Assembly (NCBI RefSeq): GCF_028200735.1
Contig: NZ_JAQKPV010000001.1
Location: 372,001 to 436,000 of the forward strand
Reading direction: 5' to 3'
DNA: 64,000 nucleotides
From: Streptomyces sp. ACA25
GTDB taxonomy: Bacteria > Actinomycetota > Actinomycetes > Streptomycetales > Streptomycetaceae
In this document: piece by piece, positions 11,026 to 19,639 of the stretch
Layout of the letters: each line of letters begins with the position of its first letter
Position numbering within the stretch: position 1 is the stretch's first letter
Notes under the pieces: generated by a model
Database searches by the model: none
The model's input: the letters and a program-made list of their open reading frames with translations, nothing else
What the model was told of the DNA's origin: nothing
Program-made: the position numbers and the translations under genes

Positions 11026-12333
11026 ATGTCCACCTTCGCTACCGAGGTCCCCGCGCTGCTGTTGCGCCTGGATCGGAATCCTTTTCACCACGGTTCTCTG
11101 GGGGCGGTCAGATCACTGGGCCGGGCGGGTATCGAAGTGCACGCCTTCGTGGAATCCCCGCGGAGCCCGGTGAGCCGCTCCCGCCATCTTTTCCGGGCGC
11201 ACGCGTTCCCCCGGGGTGTCGCGTCGGAGGACGGGTTGGAGCGGGTGCTGAGCCGGGTGGCGGAAGAGATCGGCAGACCTGCCGTGCTGATCCCGATGGA
11301 CGACCTGAGCGCGGTCGCGGCGGACCGGCTCGCGGACCGGCTCGCCGGGCGCTTCCTGCTGCCCGCACAGCCTTCCGGGCTCGCCCCGATGGTGGCGGAC
11401 AAGGCGGAGCTGGCCGGGCTCTGCGAGCGGCTGGGGGTGCCGCACCCGGCCACCGTCGTGCCGCGCAGCACGTCGCAGGCGGCCCGGGCGGTACGGGAGC
11501 TGGGGCTCCCCGTGGTGGCCAAGTGGAGCCGCCCGTGGGTGCTGCCGCGCGGTAGCGGGCTGCGCAGCACCACGCTCGTCACCAGCTGGGAGGAGGCGAG
11601 ACGGCTTTACGAGCGGAGTGCGGAAGCCGGCTGCCGGCTGCTGTTCCAGCGGCTGCTGCCCGGCGGGCGGGGCGATGACTGGTTCTTTCACGGCTGCTTC
11701 GGGGACGACGGCCGCTGCCTGGCCGGCGGGGCGGGCCGCAAGGAGCTGTCCTGGCCGGTGAACGCCGGGCTGACGGCCACCGGCAGCTGGCTGCCCAACC
11801 CGGCCGTGACGCTGCTCGCGCACCGCCTGGCGCAGCATGTGGGGTACCGGGGCATCCTCGACCTGGACTTCCGCCGGGACGCCGCCGGGGGCTATCACCT
11901 GCTGGATTTCAACCCCCGTCCCGGGGCGCAGTTCCGGCTGTTCACGGACCGGTCGGGGCTGGACGTCGTCCGTGCCCTGCACCTGGACCTCACCGGCCGG
12001 CCGGTTCCCGCGGCCCGCCCCCTGCCGGGCCGGGTCTTCGTCGCGGAGAACTACGCCCCGGTGTCCTGGCTGCTGTCGGCCGGCAGCAGGCCGCGCCCCG
12101 GCGGTGCGCCGGACGCCCGGCCGGTCCGGCAGCCCGGCCGGTGGGGCGGTCCGGGGTCCCGGCTGGAGACCGCCTGGTTCGCGGCCGACGACCCCGTGCC
12201 GTTCTTCGCCATGGCAGGCAACTGGCTGCGCCGGGCCGGGCACAAAGGGCTGGCGGCGGGCGGCAGGCCGCCGCGCGCTCCCCGGTTCCAGCGGCCGGAC
12301 GCCCGTCCCCTGACACCGACGACTACGCGGTGA
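11026..12333 (+). CDS. ATP-grasp ligase, substrate unknown
   Basis: 435-residue protein with the ATP-grasp arrangement. The N-terminal pre-grasp domain contains RNPFHHGSLGAVRSLGRAG and ends with the ALIPMDD-like VLIPMDDLSAV. The central lysine region has LPVVAKWSRP, and the C-terminal catalytic stretch has GYRGILDLDFRRD and LLDFNPRPGAQFRLF, with the Asp/Asn metal ligands of the family. ATP-grasp enzymes join a carboxylate to an amine or thiol through an acyl phosphate. GGGAAGG lies about 10 nt before ATG 11026. It faces the GH26 gene divergently across 181 bp and is followed by a FAD oxidoreductase. Attachment of an amino acid to the glycan, or modification of an amino-acid-containing surface compound, is possible but only a guess. 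Confidence 0.8.
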   Translation: MSTFATEVPALLLRLDRNPFHHGSLGAVRSLGRAGIEVHAFVESPRSPVSRSRHLFRAHAFPRGVASEDGLERVLSRVAEEIGRPAVLIPMDDLSAVAADRLADRLAGRFLLPAQPSGLAPMVADKAELAGLCERLGVPHPATVVPRSTSQAARAVRELGLPVVAKWSRPWVLPRGSGLRSTTLVTSWEEARRLYERSAEAGCRLLFQRLLPGGRGDDWFFHGCFGDDGRCLAGGAGRKELSWPVNAGLTATGSWLPNPAVTLLAHRLAQHVGYRGILDLDFRRDAAGGYHLLDFNPRPGAQFRLFTDRSGLDVVRALHLDLTGRPVPAARPLPGRVFVAENYAPVSWLLSAGSRPRPGGAPDARPVRQPGRWGGPGSRLETAWFAADDPVPFFAMAGNWLRRAGHKGLAAGGRPPRAPRFQRPDARPLTPTTTR

Positions 12334-12541
12334 GCCGGTCCGGCCGCACGGTGTGCGGGCCGGCCGGCCGACGAGTTTCGGCGCCTTCCGGGCCTTCCTC
12401 CCGGCGGCATCGCCGCTTCCCGCACCCCGGCTGCCCTTCGCTTCCCCCAATCCTCCAGGCCCGAGCCGGGCGGGCACCGAGCCCGGACCGACCGGGTCCG
12501 ACGAGTCCCACGTCTCCGACGAGAGAGAGCGGTAATCCCCG

Positions 12542-13822
12542 ATGCACGATCTGGTAGTGGTGGGCGCCGGCCCCTACGGTCTTTCGATCGCCGCGCATGC
12601 CGCGGCCGCCGGCCTGGACCTGCGGGTCCTCGGCCGCCCCATGGCCTCCTGGCGGGATCACATGCCCGAGGGCATGTTCCTCAAGTCGGAGCCGTGGTCC
12701 TCCAACCTGTCCGACGCCGAAGGGGAGCGGACGCTGGGCAGTTACTGCGCTGCCCGGGGGCTGCCGTCGGAGCACGGCAGGCCGCTGCCGATCGGGACGT
12801 TCACCGACTACGGCCTCTGGTTCGCCGGCCGGCTGGCCGCCCCGGTCGAGGAGCTGACGGTGACCGCGGTGGTGCCCTGCCCGGGCGGCTTCCGCGTCGA
12901 GACGGCGGAGGGGGAGACGCTCTACAGCAGAACGGTGGCACTGGCCGTGGGGGTGATGCCCTTCGTCCATCTGCCCGAGCCGCTGCGTGGGCTGCCGGAC
13001 GGGCTCGTCTCGCACAGCAGCCACCACCGTGATCTCTCCCGGTTCCGGGACACGGAGGTCACGGTGGTCGGCGGAGGGCAGGCGGCCCTGGAGACGGCTG
13101 CGCTGCTGGCCGAGCAGGGCGCCAGGCCCACGGTGGTGGTGCGCGCCGGGGCGGTCAACTGGAATGCGCCGCCGCAGCCGTTGCGGCGCGGCCTGCGGGC
13201 TTCCCTGCGTGACCCGCATTCCGGGCTGGGGACCGGCTGGCCCAGCTGGGTGTGGTCGGAGATCCCGTGGGCGGTCCGTCGCCTCCCCGGCCAGGTGCGG
13301 GCGCACATCGCGTCGACGGCGCTGGGTCCGGCGGGGGCCTGGTGGCTGCGGGAGAGGGTGGACGGGGTGGTGCCGGTCCGATTGGGGCTGCGTCCGGCGG
13401 CTGCCGCGCCGTCCGCCAGGGGAGTGCGGCTGGAGCTGGACTCCGCCGGCGGTGCGACGACCGTCCTGCAGAGCGATCACGTGATCGCGGCCACCGGGTT
13501 CGTGCCCGAGATGGACCGGCTGGAGCTGCTCGACCCGTCGCTGCGCGGGGGTCTGCGGACCGTGCCGGGTACCGGGGCGCCGGAGCTGGGGGCCCGGTTC
13601 GAGTCCTCGTGTCCCGGTCTGTTCTTCGCCGGTCTGCTGGCCGCGCCGTCGTTCGGCCCGTCGATGCGCTTCGTCCACGGGGCGACGTTCACCGCGGGGC
13701 GCCTGGTGCGCGGGGTGCGGCAGCGGCTGGGCGGGCGGCGGACGGTCCGTGTCCCCGCGCCCGCCGCGGAACGGGGGCGGGCGGGGACCCCGGCGGCCCG
13801 GAGGGTGCCCGCTCCTGAGTAG
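12542..13822 (+). CDS. FAD/NAD(P)-dependent oxidoreductase
   Basis: 426-residue flavoprotein. The dinucleotide motif VVGAGPYGLSIAAHA at the N terminus binds FAD. WRDHMPEGMFLKSEPWSSN is the conserved substrate-side stretch seen in N-hydroxylating and Baeyer-Villiger-type monooxygenases. VVGGGQAALETAALL (about residues 174-190) is the NAD(P)H site, and AATGFVPE near the C terminus matches the ATG motif of the same superfamily. It could be a hydroxylase of an amine or a simple oxidase. Spacing from the ATP-grasp gene is 208 bp, in which I see no gene. A strong hairpin follows downstream. The pairing with an ATP-grasp enzyme suggests a two-step modification pathway, which remains inference. Confidence 0.75.
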   Translation: MHDLVVVGAGPYGLSIAAHAAAAGLDLRVLGRPMASWRDHMPEGMFLKSEPWSSNLSDAEGERTLGSYCAARGLPSEHGRPLPIGTFTDYGLWFAGRLAAPVEELTVTAVVPCPGGFRVETAEGETLYSRTVALAVGVMPFVHLPEPLRGLPDGLVSHSSHHRDLSRFRDTEVTVVGGGQAALETAALLAEQGARPTVVVRAGAVNWNAPPQPLRRGLRASLRDPHSGLGTGWPSWVWSEIPWAVRRLPGQVRAHIASTALGPAGAWWLRERVDGVVPVRLGLRPAAAAPSARGVRLELDSAGGATTVLQSDHVIAATGFVPEMDRLELLDPSLRGGLRTVPGTGAPELGARFESSCPGLFFAGLLAAPSFGPSMRFVHGATFTAGRLVRGVRQRLGGRRTVRVPAPAAERGRAGTPAARRVPAPE

Positions 13823-13870
13823 ACCGGTCCGCCGCGGGGCATCAGGGGGTCCTGCTGGAGCCGGATCGGG

Positions 13871-13948
13871 CCGGGACGCGCGCTGCGTCCCGGCCCGGCC
13901 GCCGTGCCGCAGCGGCGGGCCCTTCGGCCCGCTGCTGCGGCACGGCGG
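13871..13948. terminator. Tandem hairpins, bidirectional terminator
   Basis: Two inverted repeats in series: a 9-bp stem with a 5-nt loop (13871-13893), and a 22-bp stem with one mismatch and a 6-nt loop CCTTCG (13899-13948). The second ends one base from the azoR stop codon, so it can serve both convergent genes. There is no U-tract, as is usual in high-GC actinobacteria. Confidence 0.8.
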
Positions 13949-13949
13949 G

Positions 13950-14600
13950 TCAGGCGGCGAGCCTGCGGGCGAGCTCCTGGGCGCTGTTCTCGGCCTCCTG
14001 GTGGGCCCTGGCCCGGGAGGCGTCGGACAGGTCGATCAGGTCGGCCATCGCGGGAACGGTCCGGGCCAGGGTCAGCTCGGGCACGATGAACCCCACTTCC
14101 AGGCCGAGGCAGGTGCCCAGGGTGTGCCGCAGGTAGTTCTGCGCGAAGTCGTTGCCCTCCTGCGGGGTACCGGGTGCGTACGAGCCCCCTCGGCTGGCCA
14201 CGACCGTCACCGGCGTGCCGGCGGCGGTCCGCTCTTCGGCGCCGGTGGTCCGGCCCATGATCATGACGTGGTCGAGCCAGGCCTTCAGCGTGGAGGGGAT
14301 GCCGTAGTTGTACAGCGGTGCGCCGAGCAGCACGGCATCGGCCCGCTCCAGCTCCTGGGCGAGCTGCTCGCGCAGCGCGAAGGCGGCCCGCTGCTCGGGC
14401 GTGCGCTCCTCGGGGGCGGTGAAGCTCGCGTAATAGGCCGGGGCGCTGAGGTGCGGGAGGGGGTCGGCGGCCAGGTCGCGGTGGAGCACGGTGCCGTCGG
14501 GGTGCTGCGCCTTCCAGGTGTCCCGGTAGGTCCGGGCCACCTCACGGGAGACGGAGGTGTCACCGTTGAGGGAGGAGTCGATGTGCAGCAGCGTGGCCAT
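13950..14600 (-). CDS. azoR: FMN-dependent NADH-azoreductase
   Basis: 216-residue flavodoxin-fold oxidoreductase of the AzoR/AcpD family, which uses FMN and NAD(P)H to reduce quinones, azo and nitro compounds in the cytosol. Diagnostic stretches are LLHIDSSLNGDTSVSREV (phosphate-binding loop for FMN), the central GAPLYNYGIPSTLKAWLDHV, and VVASRGGSYAPGT near the isoalloxazine site. Length is normal for the family. GGAG lies six bases before the ATG. It is divergent from an HxlR-type regulator with an inverted repeat between them, a common arrangement in which the regulator represses the oxidoreductase until an electrophile or quinone appears. Confidence 0.9.
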   Translation of the reverse strand: MATLLHIDSSLNGDTSVSREVARTYRDTWKAQHPDGTVLHRDLAADPLPHLSAPAYYASFTAPEERTPEQRAAFALREQLAQELERADAVLLGAPLYNYGIPSTLKAWLDHVMIMGRTTGAEERTAAGTPVTVVASRGGSYAPGTPQEGNDFAQNYLRHTLGTCLGLEVGFIVPELTLARTVPAMADLIDLSDASRARAHQEAENSAQELARRLAA

Positions 14601-14640
14601 GAGGTCTCCATCGGGATCCGGGCGGGACAGCGAGCCCCTT

Positions 14641-14658
14641 TAGTTGAGTATGCAACTA
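14641..14658. promoter_or_regulatory. Candidate HxlR operator
   Basis: Perfect inverted repeat TAGTTG-N6-CAACTA in the azoR/HxlR intergenic region, centred about 50 nt upstream of the azoR start and 70 nt upstream of the regulator start. HxlR proteins bind short palindromes of this kind. Its AT content stands out from the surroundings. Confidence 0.7.
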
Positions 14659-14718
14659 GTAGTAACACAGGTGCTTACTTTTTTTCACCTCCTTGGTTCC
14701 TTGCCCTACGCTGTGCGC

Positions 14719-15108
14719 ATGGCAGACGAGGTGGCGGACCCGGGGCAGGGCAGCGGTGAGGTGGGTGTGATCCGGCCCGGCAGCGGGCTGCTGCGCGTGT
14801 TCCAGCTGCTCGGCAAGCGGTGGACAGGACTCGTCGTCGCCTCCCTCATGCACGGCCCGCGGGGATTCGCCGAGCTGCGGCGGGGCGTCTCCGGCATCAG
14901 CGAGCGCATGCTGTCCGACCGGCTGACCGAGCTGGCCGAAGCCGGACTCCTGGTCCGGGAAGTCACCTGCGGCCCCCCGGTGCGCGTCACCTACCGGCTG
15001 ACGGAGGCCGGGCACGGGCTGCGTCCCGCAATGGTCGAGCTCACCCGGTGGGCGGAGCTGCACCTGCCGCAGGAGTCCGGCTTCTGCCCCGGTGAGTTCC
15101 GCGGCTGA
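14719..15108 (+). CDS. HxlR-family transcriptional regulator
   Basis: 129-residue winged-helix regulator. The HxlR signature is clear: LLGKRWTGLVVASLMHGPRGFAELRR, split here as LLGKRWTGLVVASLM and GPRGFAELRR, then GISERMLSDRLTELAEAGLL as the recognition part and VTYRLTEAGHGLRP as the wing. I chose ATG 14719 because a TACGCT box at 14707-14712 ends six bases upstream, which fits a leaderless transcript; a start farther upstream would run into the operator. It probably represses azoR, and itself, through the inverted repeat at 14641-14658. Many HxlR proteins sense quinones or aldehydes through a cysteine; Cys residues are present here in EVTCGPP and GFCPG. Confidence 0.85.
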   Translation: MADEVADPGQGSGEVGVIRPGSGLLRVFQLLGKRWTGLVVASLMHGPRGFAELRRGVSGISERMLSDRLTELAEAGLLVREVTCGPPVRVTYRLTEAGHGLRPAMVELTRWAELHLPQESGFCPGEFRG

Positions 15109-15133
15109 GCAGTCCCGGACGTACCCTGTCCCG

Positions 15134-15952
15134 GTGACCAACCCGGAAGACCCCCAGCCCGAGGACGCCGCGACCCAGCGGCTCGACCGCGCGGTCCGCG
15201 CCGCGGAGACCGCGCTGATCGAGTTCGAGATCGCCGTGGAAACCTTCCGGATCGAGGTCGAGAACTTCTCCCGGTTGCACGAGGAGCGCCTCGGCCCGCT
15301 GCACACCCGCCTCGAGGAGCTGGAGGCGGAGCTCGCCGAAGCCGTCGCGGCCCGCACCGGCGACCCCGCCGACCAGCGCCGGGCCCGGGAGGCGCGGTCC
15401 CTGGTCCTGCCGATGCCCCAGGTCTCGGAGCTGTTCAACGGCTGGCTGGAGGCCGACGGGTTCCAGGCCGATGCCGCCGCGATGCTCACCGAGCGGCCGG
15501 TGCAGCCGCCGCCCCGGGTCCGCCCCGGCGAGGAGGCCCGCAAGCTCTTCCGGGAGCTGATCCGCAAGGTGCACCCCGACCTGGCCTCCGACGAGGCGGA
15601 ACGTACCCGCCGCGGCGCCTTCGTCGCCCGGGTCAACCAGGCGTACGCCCTCGGTGACGCCGCGGCGCTGCGGAAGCTGGCCGAGGAGTGGGGGGCCGGG
15701 CCGGTCGCCGAACGCCCCGCCTACACCCGCGCCGAGGAGCTGTACGCCCGTCTGGAATGGCTGGCCCGCCGCAAGGAGCTGCTCTCCCGAGCCGCGGCGG
15801 CCCTGGAGGAGAGCGCGATCGGCTCGATGCTGAAGATGGCCCCGGACGACCCGGACGCACTGCTCGCGGAGATCGCCGAGGACCTGCGGCAGAAGGTCGC
15901 CGCCCGCGAGCGCGAGCTGGCCCAGGAGCGCGGCACCCACTCCGGCCCATGA
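15134..15952 (+). CDS. Coiled-coil protein with J-domain-like HPD motif
   Basis: 272-residue soluble protein. Residues about 15-80 are rich in Glu, Arg and Leu heptads and should form a coiled coil. A segment around residues 132-185 looks like a DnaJ J domain, with ARKLFRELIRKVHPDLASDE containing the HPD tripeptide (147-149) that stimulates DnaK, followed by a helix with VNQAYALGD. The C-terminal third is again charged and helical. No Gly/Phe or zinc-finger region is present, so it is not a DnaJ orthologue; a specialised co-chaperone is the best guess. GTG 15134 follows TACCCT (15122-15127) by six bases, typical of a leaderless mRNA. Confidence 0.7.
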   Translation: MTNPEDPQPEDAATQRLDRAVRAAETALIEFEIAVETFRIEVENFSRLHEERLGPLHTRLEELEAELAEAVAARTGDPADQRRAREARSLVLPMPQVSELFNGWLEADGFQADAAAMLTERPVQPPPRVRPGEEARKLFRELIRKVHPDLASDEAERTRRGAFVARVNQAYALGDAAALRKLAEEWGAGPVAERPAYTRAEELYARLEWLARRKELLSRAAAALEESAIGSMLKMAPDDPDALLAEIAEDLRQKVAARERELAQERGTHSGP

Positions 15953-15967
15953 CTTAGGCTCGGCAGC

Positions 15968-16306
15968 ATGACTTTCGCGCAGCTCCCCACCGTGACCGTT
16001 GACGCCGTCCCCGCCGACGGGCTCCTGCTCGACGTCCGTGAGCACGACGAGTGGGCGGCCGGGCACGCGGAAGGTGCCCTGCACATCCCCATGGGCGAGG
16101 TCGTCCAGCGTTTCGGTGAGGTCACCGAGCGGGTCGGCGACCGGAAGCTGTACGTCCTGTGCAAGGTCGGCGGGCGTTCCGCGCAGGTCACCGCCTACCT
16201 CGTGCAGCAAGGGATGGACGCGGTCAACGTGGACGGCGGCATGCTCGCCTGGCAGGCTGCCGGCCGCCCCCTCACCGGCACCCCCGAGAAGCCCTTCGTC
16301 CGCTGA
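15968..16306 (+). CDS. Rhodanese-like sulfurtransferase
   Basis: 112-residue single-domain rhodanese. LLLDVREHDEWAAGHAEGALHIP is the family pattern, seen here as LLLDVREHDEWAAGH then GALHIPMGEV. The active-site loop is LCKVGGRSAQ with Cys65 as the persulfide carrier, followed by the helix AYLVQQGMDAVNVDGG and AWQAAGRPL. It probably shuttles sulfane sulfur in the cytosol. The ATG lies 15 nt after the preceding stop, with TAGGCT at 15955-15960 seven bases upstream, so it can be transcribed separately as a leaderless mRNA. Acceptor and pathway are unknown. Confidence 0.88.
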   Translation: MTFAQLPTVTVDAVPADGLLLDVREHDEWAAGHAEGALHIPMGEVVQRFGEVTERVGDRKLYVLCKVGGRSAQVTAYLVQQGMDAVNVDGGMLAWQAAGRPLTGTPEKPFVR

Positions 16307-16606
16307 CCCGTCCGCCGGCACCCGCCGCTGCGACCCGTCACACCCGACGGAACCGGGCGGCGCCTTCTCACGTGTAGTAGGTGTACAGGGACGGCGCGTC
16401 CGGCGCGGCTGCGGGACAGGGCCGTGCCGTCCGGATCTGCCGGAGTGAGGCGGTTCGGTCACGGACTTGGGGGTTCAGCAGGTGTCGGGATGGGACAGCG
16501 GCGCTTCGGGGGCCGAGCGCGTGCCGGGGCAGACGGCGGAGGCGGCGGAGAGGCCCGGCGGCAGGGGTGAAGGCCACGCCGGACGGCCCGGGGGGCCGGT
16601 GTAGCC
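16307..16606. other. 300-bp region without a gene upstream of toxin 1
   Basis: I see no convincing coding frame. Apart from a GTGTAGTAGGTGTACA stretch near 16371-16386 that could contain promoter elements, the only notable item is the 21-bp block at 16532-16552 that recurs upstream of toxin 2. Confidence 0.4.
16532..16552 (+). repeat. 21-bp block shared by both toxin leaders, copy 1
   Basis: Identical over 21 bases to 22214-22234. It starts GACGGCGGAGG, is purine-rich, and ends 54 nt before the toxin 1 ATG. It may be a remnant of the duplication that produced the two modules, or a conserved leader element. Confidence 0.6.
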
Positions 16607-19600
16607 ATGTCGGACGACGTCGAGCGGGTCGATCCCTCAGGAGTGCCGGAGTTCACCGGGGATCTGGTGAAGCTGGACGAGGACCACGCGGATCTCTCCA
16701 CGGACGCCGAGACGATCCGGGGGATCGGATCGGCAGTGCACACCCGGTTCCAGGGGTTGTCGGCGTTCTACCAGGCTCCGGAGGCGGAGGAGCTGTTCGC
16801 CACCACCGGGCCGGTGAAGACGCGTGCGGACGACTTCGCCACGGATCTGGAGACGGTCAGCTCAGCGCTGAGTTCCTACGCCGGCGAGATCCGTCCCCTG
16901 GTGGCGAAGCTGCGGCGGCTCAAGACCGAGGCCACCACGTTCGTCGACGGACTCGACGACGACTGGCGCTACGACGGTGGCAAGGTCGAGCGCAACAACG
17001 AGCTGGTGCGCGAGATCTCCACCACGGTGGGTCAGTTCTGGGCGGCCGAGCGCACCGCCGCGAACAAGATCATCGCCATCTGGGGCGGGACGCGGTGGGC
17101 GGTGGACGACGGCTCCGGCGCCGACCACATGTACGGGGTCAGTACCGAGGAGCTGGCCCAGGCGGGCGAGACCCCCTGGGGCAAGGCGGTTGAGCAGAAG
17201 CGCCGCTGGTACGAGGTGCACCACCACGTGAAGAGCTTCGTGTGGGACGGCCTCGTCGTCGACGGCATCTGGGGCACGCTGACCGGGCTGGGAGGGCTCG
17301 TCGGCCTGCAGGGCTTCGAGGTGTTCAAGGAGTCCTGGAAGGGCCTGGGGCAGCTGGCCACCGGTCTGGCCCTGATCAGCTCTCCGGTGGGCCTGGCGAC
17401 GCATCAGCTGATGCCCGACGGTCCGGTCAAGGACTGGATGGACGACAGCCTGACCACCACCAAGGAGGTGGGTAAGTCCCTGCTGGCCTGGGACGAGTGG
17501 AGCGAGAACCCCGCCCGCGCGGCCGGCCTGGTCACCTTCAACGTGCTGACCACGGTGGCCACTCTGGGAGTGGGGACCGCGATCAAGACCACCAGCAGCG
17601 CCGGAACGGCCGCCCGCGTCGCCAACGCCGCCGGACGCGTCGGGATCGCCATCGACCCCATGACCTACCTCGGCCGGGGAGTGTCCGCAGGACTTGGCGC
17701 ACTGCCGAAGCTGGCCGATGTCACCAGTAGCCTGGGCAACCTCACCGGCATCAGGGGCTTCGAGCTTCCCGACGGGTCGCTGCGGCTGCCCGACGGCACC
17801 ACCGTCCCGCCCGGTGCGGCGCTGCCCGACCTGCCTCCCGGCGTGCACGCGGTGCACCTGCCCGACGGCACGGTACGGCTGCCCGACGGCAGCACTCTGC
17901 ACCCCAACGGTCAACTCGACGCCCCCACCGGGCAGACCGCCCAGACCCCCGACCAGGTACCCGCCGAGCTCTCCTCCGCGGACCGCGCGGCGCTGAGCGC
18001 CGACGACGCCGCACGCCTCGGCGACACGCCGGAACCCGCTCTTGTCGGCGCCGGCGCACGGGACGTTCCGGGCAGCCCCGTGGCCCAGGCGGGCGGCAGC
18101 GTGCCGCCGGGCGGCGGCGCCCGTGAGGTGCCCTCCGGCGGTTCCGGTTCCGGTTCCGGCGGTGACCTACCCGGCGGTTCCGGCCCCGGCGGTGACCTAC
18201 CCGGCGGCGCGAACCATGTCGACGACGCGGCCACCGGTGGGCACACCACCGAACCGGGCGGACCTGCCGGCGGTGACCGCGCGCCGTCGGAGCACGGACC
18301 GGCGGATGGTGGCGGTCCGCCCGCAGGCGGAGGCCCGGAAGTGCCCGGCGCGGCGGGGCCGGACACACCGAGGGGGAACCTGCCGGACGGCTCCTGGGCA
18401 GGCGAGAACGGTCTGCGGCTCGACCCCGAGGTCAACGCCGCCGCGGACGAGTTCATGCGCCGGTCCACCGAAGCCGAACCCCGCATCACCGAGACGATGC
18501 AGGACATCGCCCGGGGCGTGGACGACGGCAAGCTGAACGGCCTCGAATACCGGCTCAAGGGGGACGATTCACTCAAGCGCAAGCTGGCGACCGACCTCCT
18601 GGAGGACATCAACGTCACGCCCGGCCAGGCGCTCGGCGACATCAAGGATTCGATCCGCTACACGGTCGACATCCCCGGCAGCAACTACACCCAGGGTGTG
18701 CAGCAGGCGGTCAGCGACCTCCAGGCCCGCGGCTACGAGAACGTCACGTTCAAGAACACCTGGGACTCGGCCGGCTACAAGGGGATCAACTCCACGTGGC
18801 GGGATCCGGTCTCCGGCCAGATCTTCGAGGTGCAGTTCCACACCCCCGAGAGCTTCGCGGCCAAGATGGACGGCCACGCGCTCTACGAGGCCGAGCGCCT
18901 GCCCGGCGTCTCCCCCGACGACCTTGCCGCCATCAGGGCGCAGCAGCAGGACCTCTTCGGCCAGGTGCCCGTGCCGCACGACGCGGGATCCCTCAGCCTC
19001 GGCCCGCTGGCCGACGGCTCCGCGGGGCCGCCGGGCGGCTGGGGTGGTGCCGGCTGGGTCGACGAGCCGTCGCAGTACGCCGGCCAGTTCTACGAAAAGG
19101 TACGGGCCACCCCCAACAAAGTGGATCTGCCCGAGATCTCGCGGCACACCGGGGTTGACGAGTCGGTGCTCCGGCAGGTCAAGAGCCACTTGTTCCGGTC
19201 GCAGCACGAGGTGGCCGTCGGACCGGGAGAGACCAGGCGGGGCCTGTTCACTCCCCGGGACGACATCGCCGATCTGTGGCGGGACGCGCAGGCCGGCAAG
19301 CTCGACCCCGCGAGGCTCCAGGAGTTCAGGAGCCTCATGGCACACGAGTACATCGAGAGCCGCCTGATGGAGAGCGGCCTGCCGTACGTCGACGAGCATC
19401 CCAGTCTCTACCGTCTCGACGAGGACGGTACGTACAGCAGGCAGTTCCCGAGGACCCTGGACCATATCGGCGCGCACGAACTGGCGCCCCATTCGGTGGA
19501 GGGCCACTTCAACCACTGGAAGCGCGCACTGGGGATCGACCCTCCGGCGGTGGCCCTGGCCGATGACCTGTCCAACATCGGTGATGTGATGAAGGCTGTG

Positions 19601-19639
19601 ATGCAGCAGTTGCGAGCGGAAGGGCTGAACCTGACATGA
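16607..19639 (+). CDS. T7SS-type polymorphic toxin with RelA/SpoT-like synthetase domain
   Basis: 1010 residues. Residues 1-470 match the N terminus of the second toxin (22300): a helical T7SS-signal region with VPEFTGDLVKLDEDHADL and FQGLSAFYQAPEAEELFATT, hydrophobic helices around 200-330, and a repeat-like PDGSLRLPDGTTVPPG segment. A Gly/Pro-rich linker runs to about 600. Residues about 605-775 resemble a RelA/SpoT synthetase: YRLKGDDSLKRKL (648-660), DSIRYTVD (681-688), YKGIN (724-728), EVQFHT (741-746) and HALYE (757-761). A second conserved domain of unknown role follows (824-1010), with HEYIESRLMESGLPY (from His913) and GAHELAP. The likely action is synthesis of an alarmone such as (p)ppGpp or (p)ppApp in the target cell; the product is unproven. 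The stop overlaps the downstream immunity candidate (ATGA). Confidence 0.8.
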   Translation: MSDDVERVDPSGVPEFTGDLVKLDEDHADLSTDAETIRGIGSAVHTRFQGLSAFYQAPEAEELFATTGPVKTRADDFATDLETVSSALSSYAGEIRPLVAKLRRLKTEATTFVDGLDDDWRYDGGKVERNNELVREISTTVGQFWAAERTAANKIIAIWGGTRWAVDDGSGADHMYGVSTEELAQAGETPWGKAVEQKRRWYEVHHHVKSFVWDGLVVDGIWGTLTGLGGLVGLQGFEVFKESWKGLGQLATGLALISSPVGLATHQLMPDGPVKDWMDDSLTTTKEVGKSLLAWDEWSENPARAAGLVTFNVLTTVATLGVGTAIKTTSSAGTAARVANAAGRVGIAIDPMTYLGRGVSAGLGALPKLADVTSSLGNLTGIRGFELPDGSLRLPDGTTVPPGAALPDLPPGVHAVHLPDGTVRLPDGSTLHPNGQLDAPTGQTAQTPDQVPAELSSADRAALSADDAARLGDTPEPALVGAGARDVPGSPVAQAGGSVPPGGGAREVPSGGSGSGSGGDLPGGSGPGGDLPGGANHVDDAATGGHTTEPGGPAGGDRAPSEHGPADGGGPPAGGGPEVPGAAGPDTPRGNLPDGSWAGENGLRLDPEVNAAADEFMRRSTEAEPRITETMQDIARGVDDGKLNGLEYRLKGDDSLKRKLATDLLEDINVTPGQALGDIKDSIRYTVDIPGSNYTQGVQQAVSDLQARGYENVTFKNTWDSAGYKGINSTWRDPVSGQIFEVQFHTPESFAAKMDGHALYEAERLPGVSPDDLAAIRAQQQDLFGQVPVPHDAGSLSLGPLADGSAGPPGGWGGAGWVDEPSQYAGQFYEKVRATPNKVDLPEISRHTGVDESVLRQVKSHLFRSQHEVAVGPGETRRGLFTPRDDIADLWRDAQAGKLDPARLQEFRSLMAHEYIESRLMESGLPYVDEHPSLYRLDEDGTYSRQFPRTLDHIGAHELAPHSVEGHFNHWKRALGIDPPAVALADDLSNIGDVMKAVMQQLRAEGLNLT

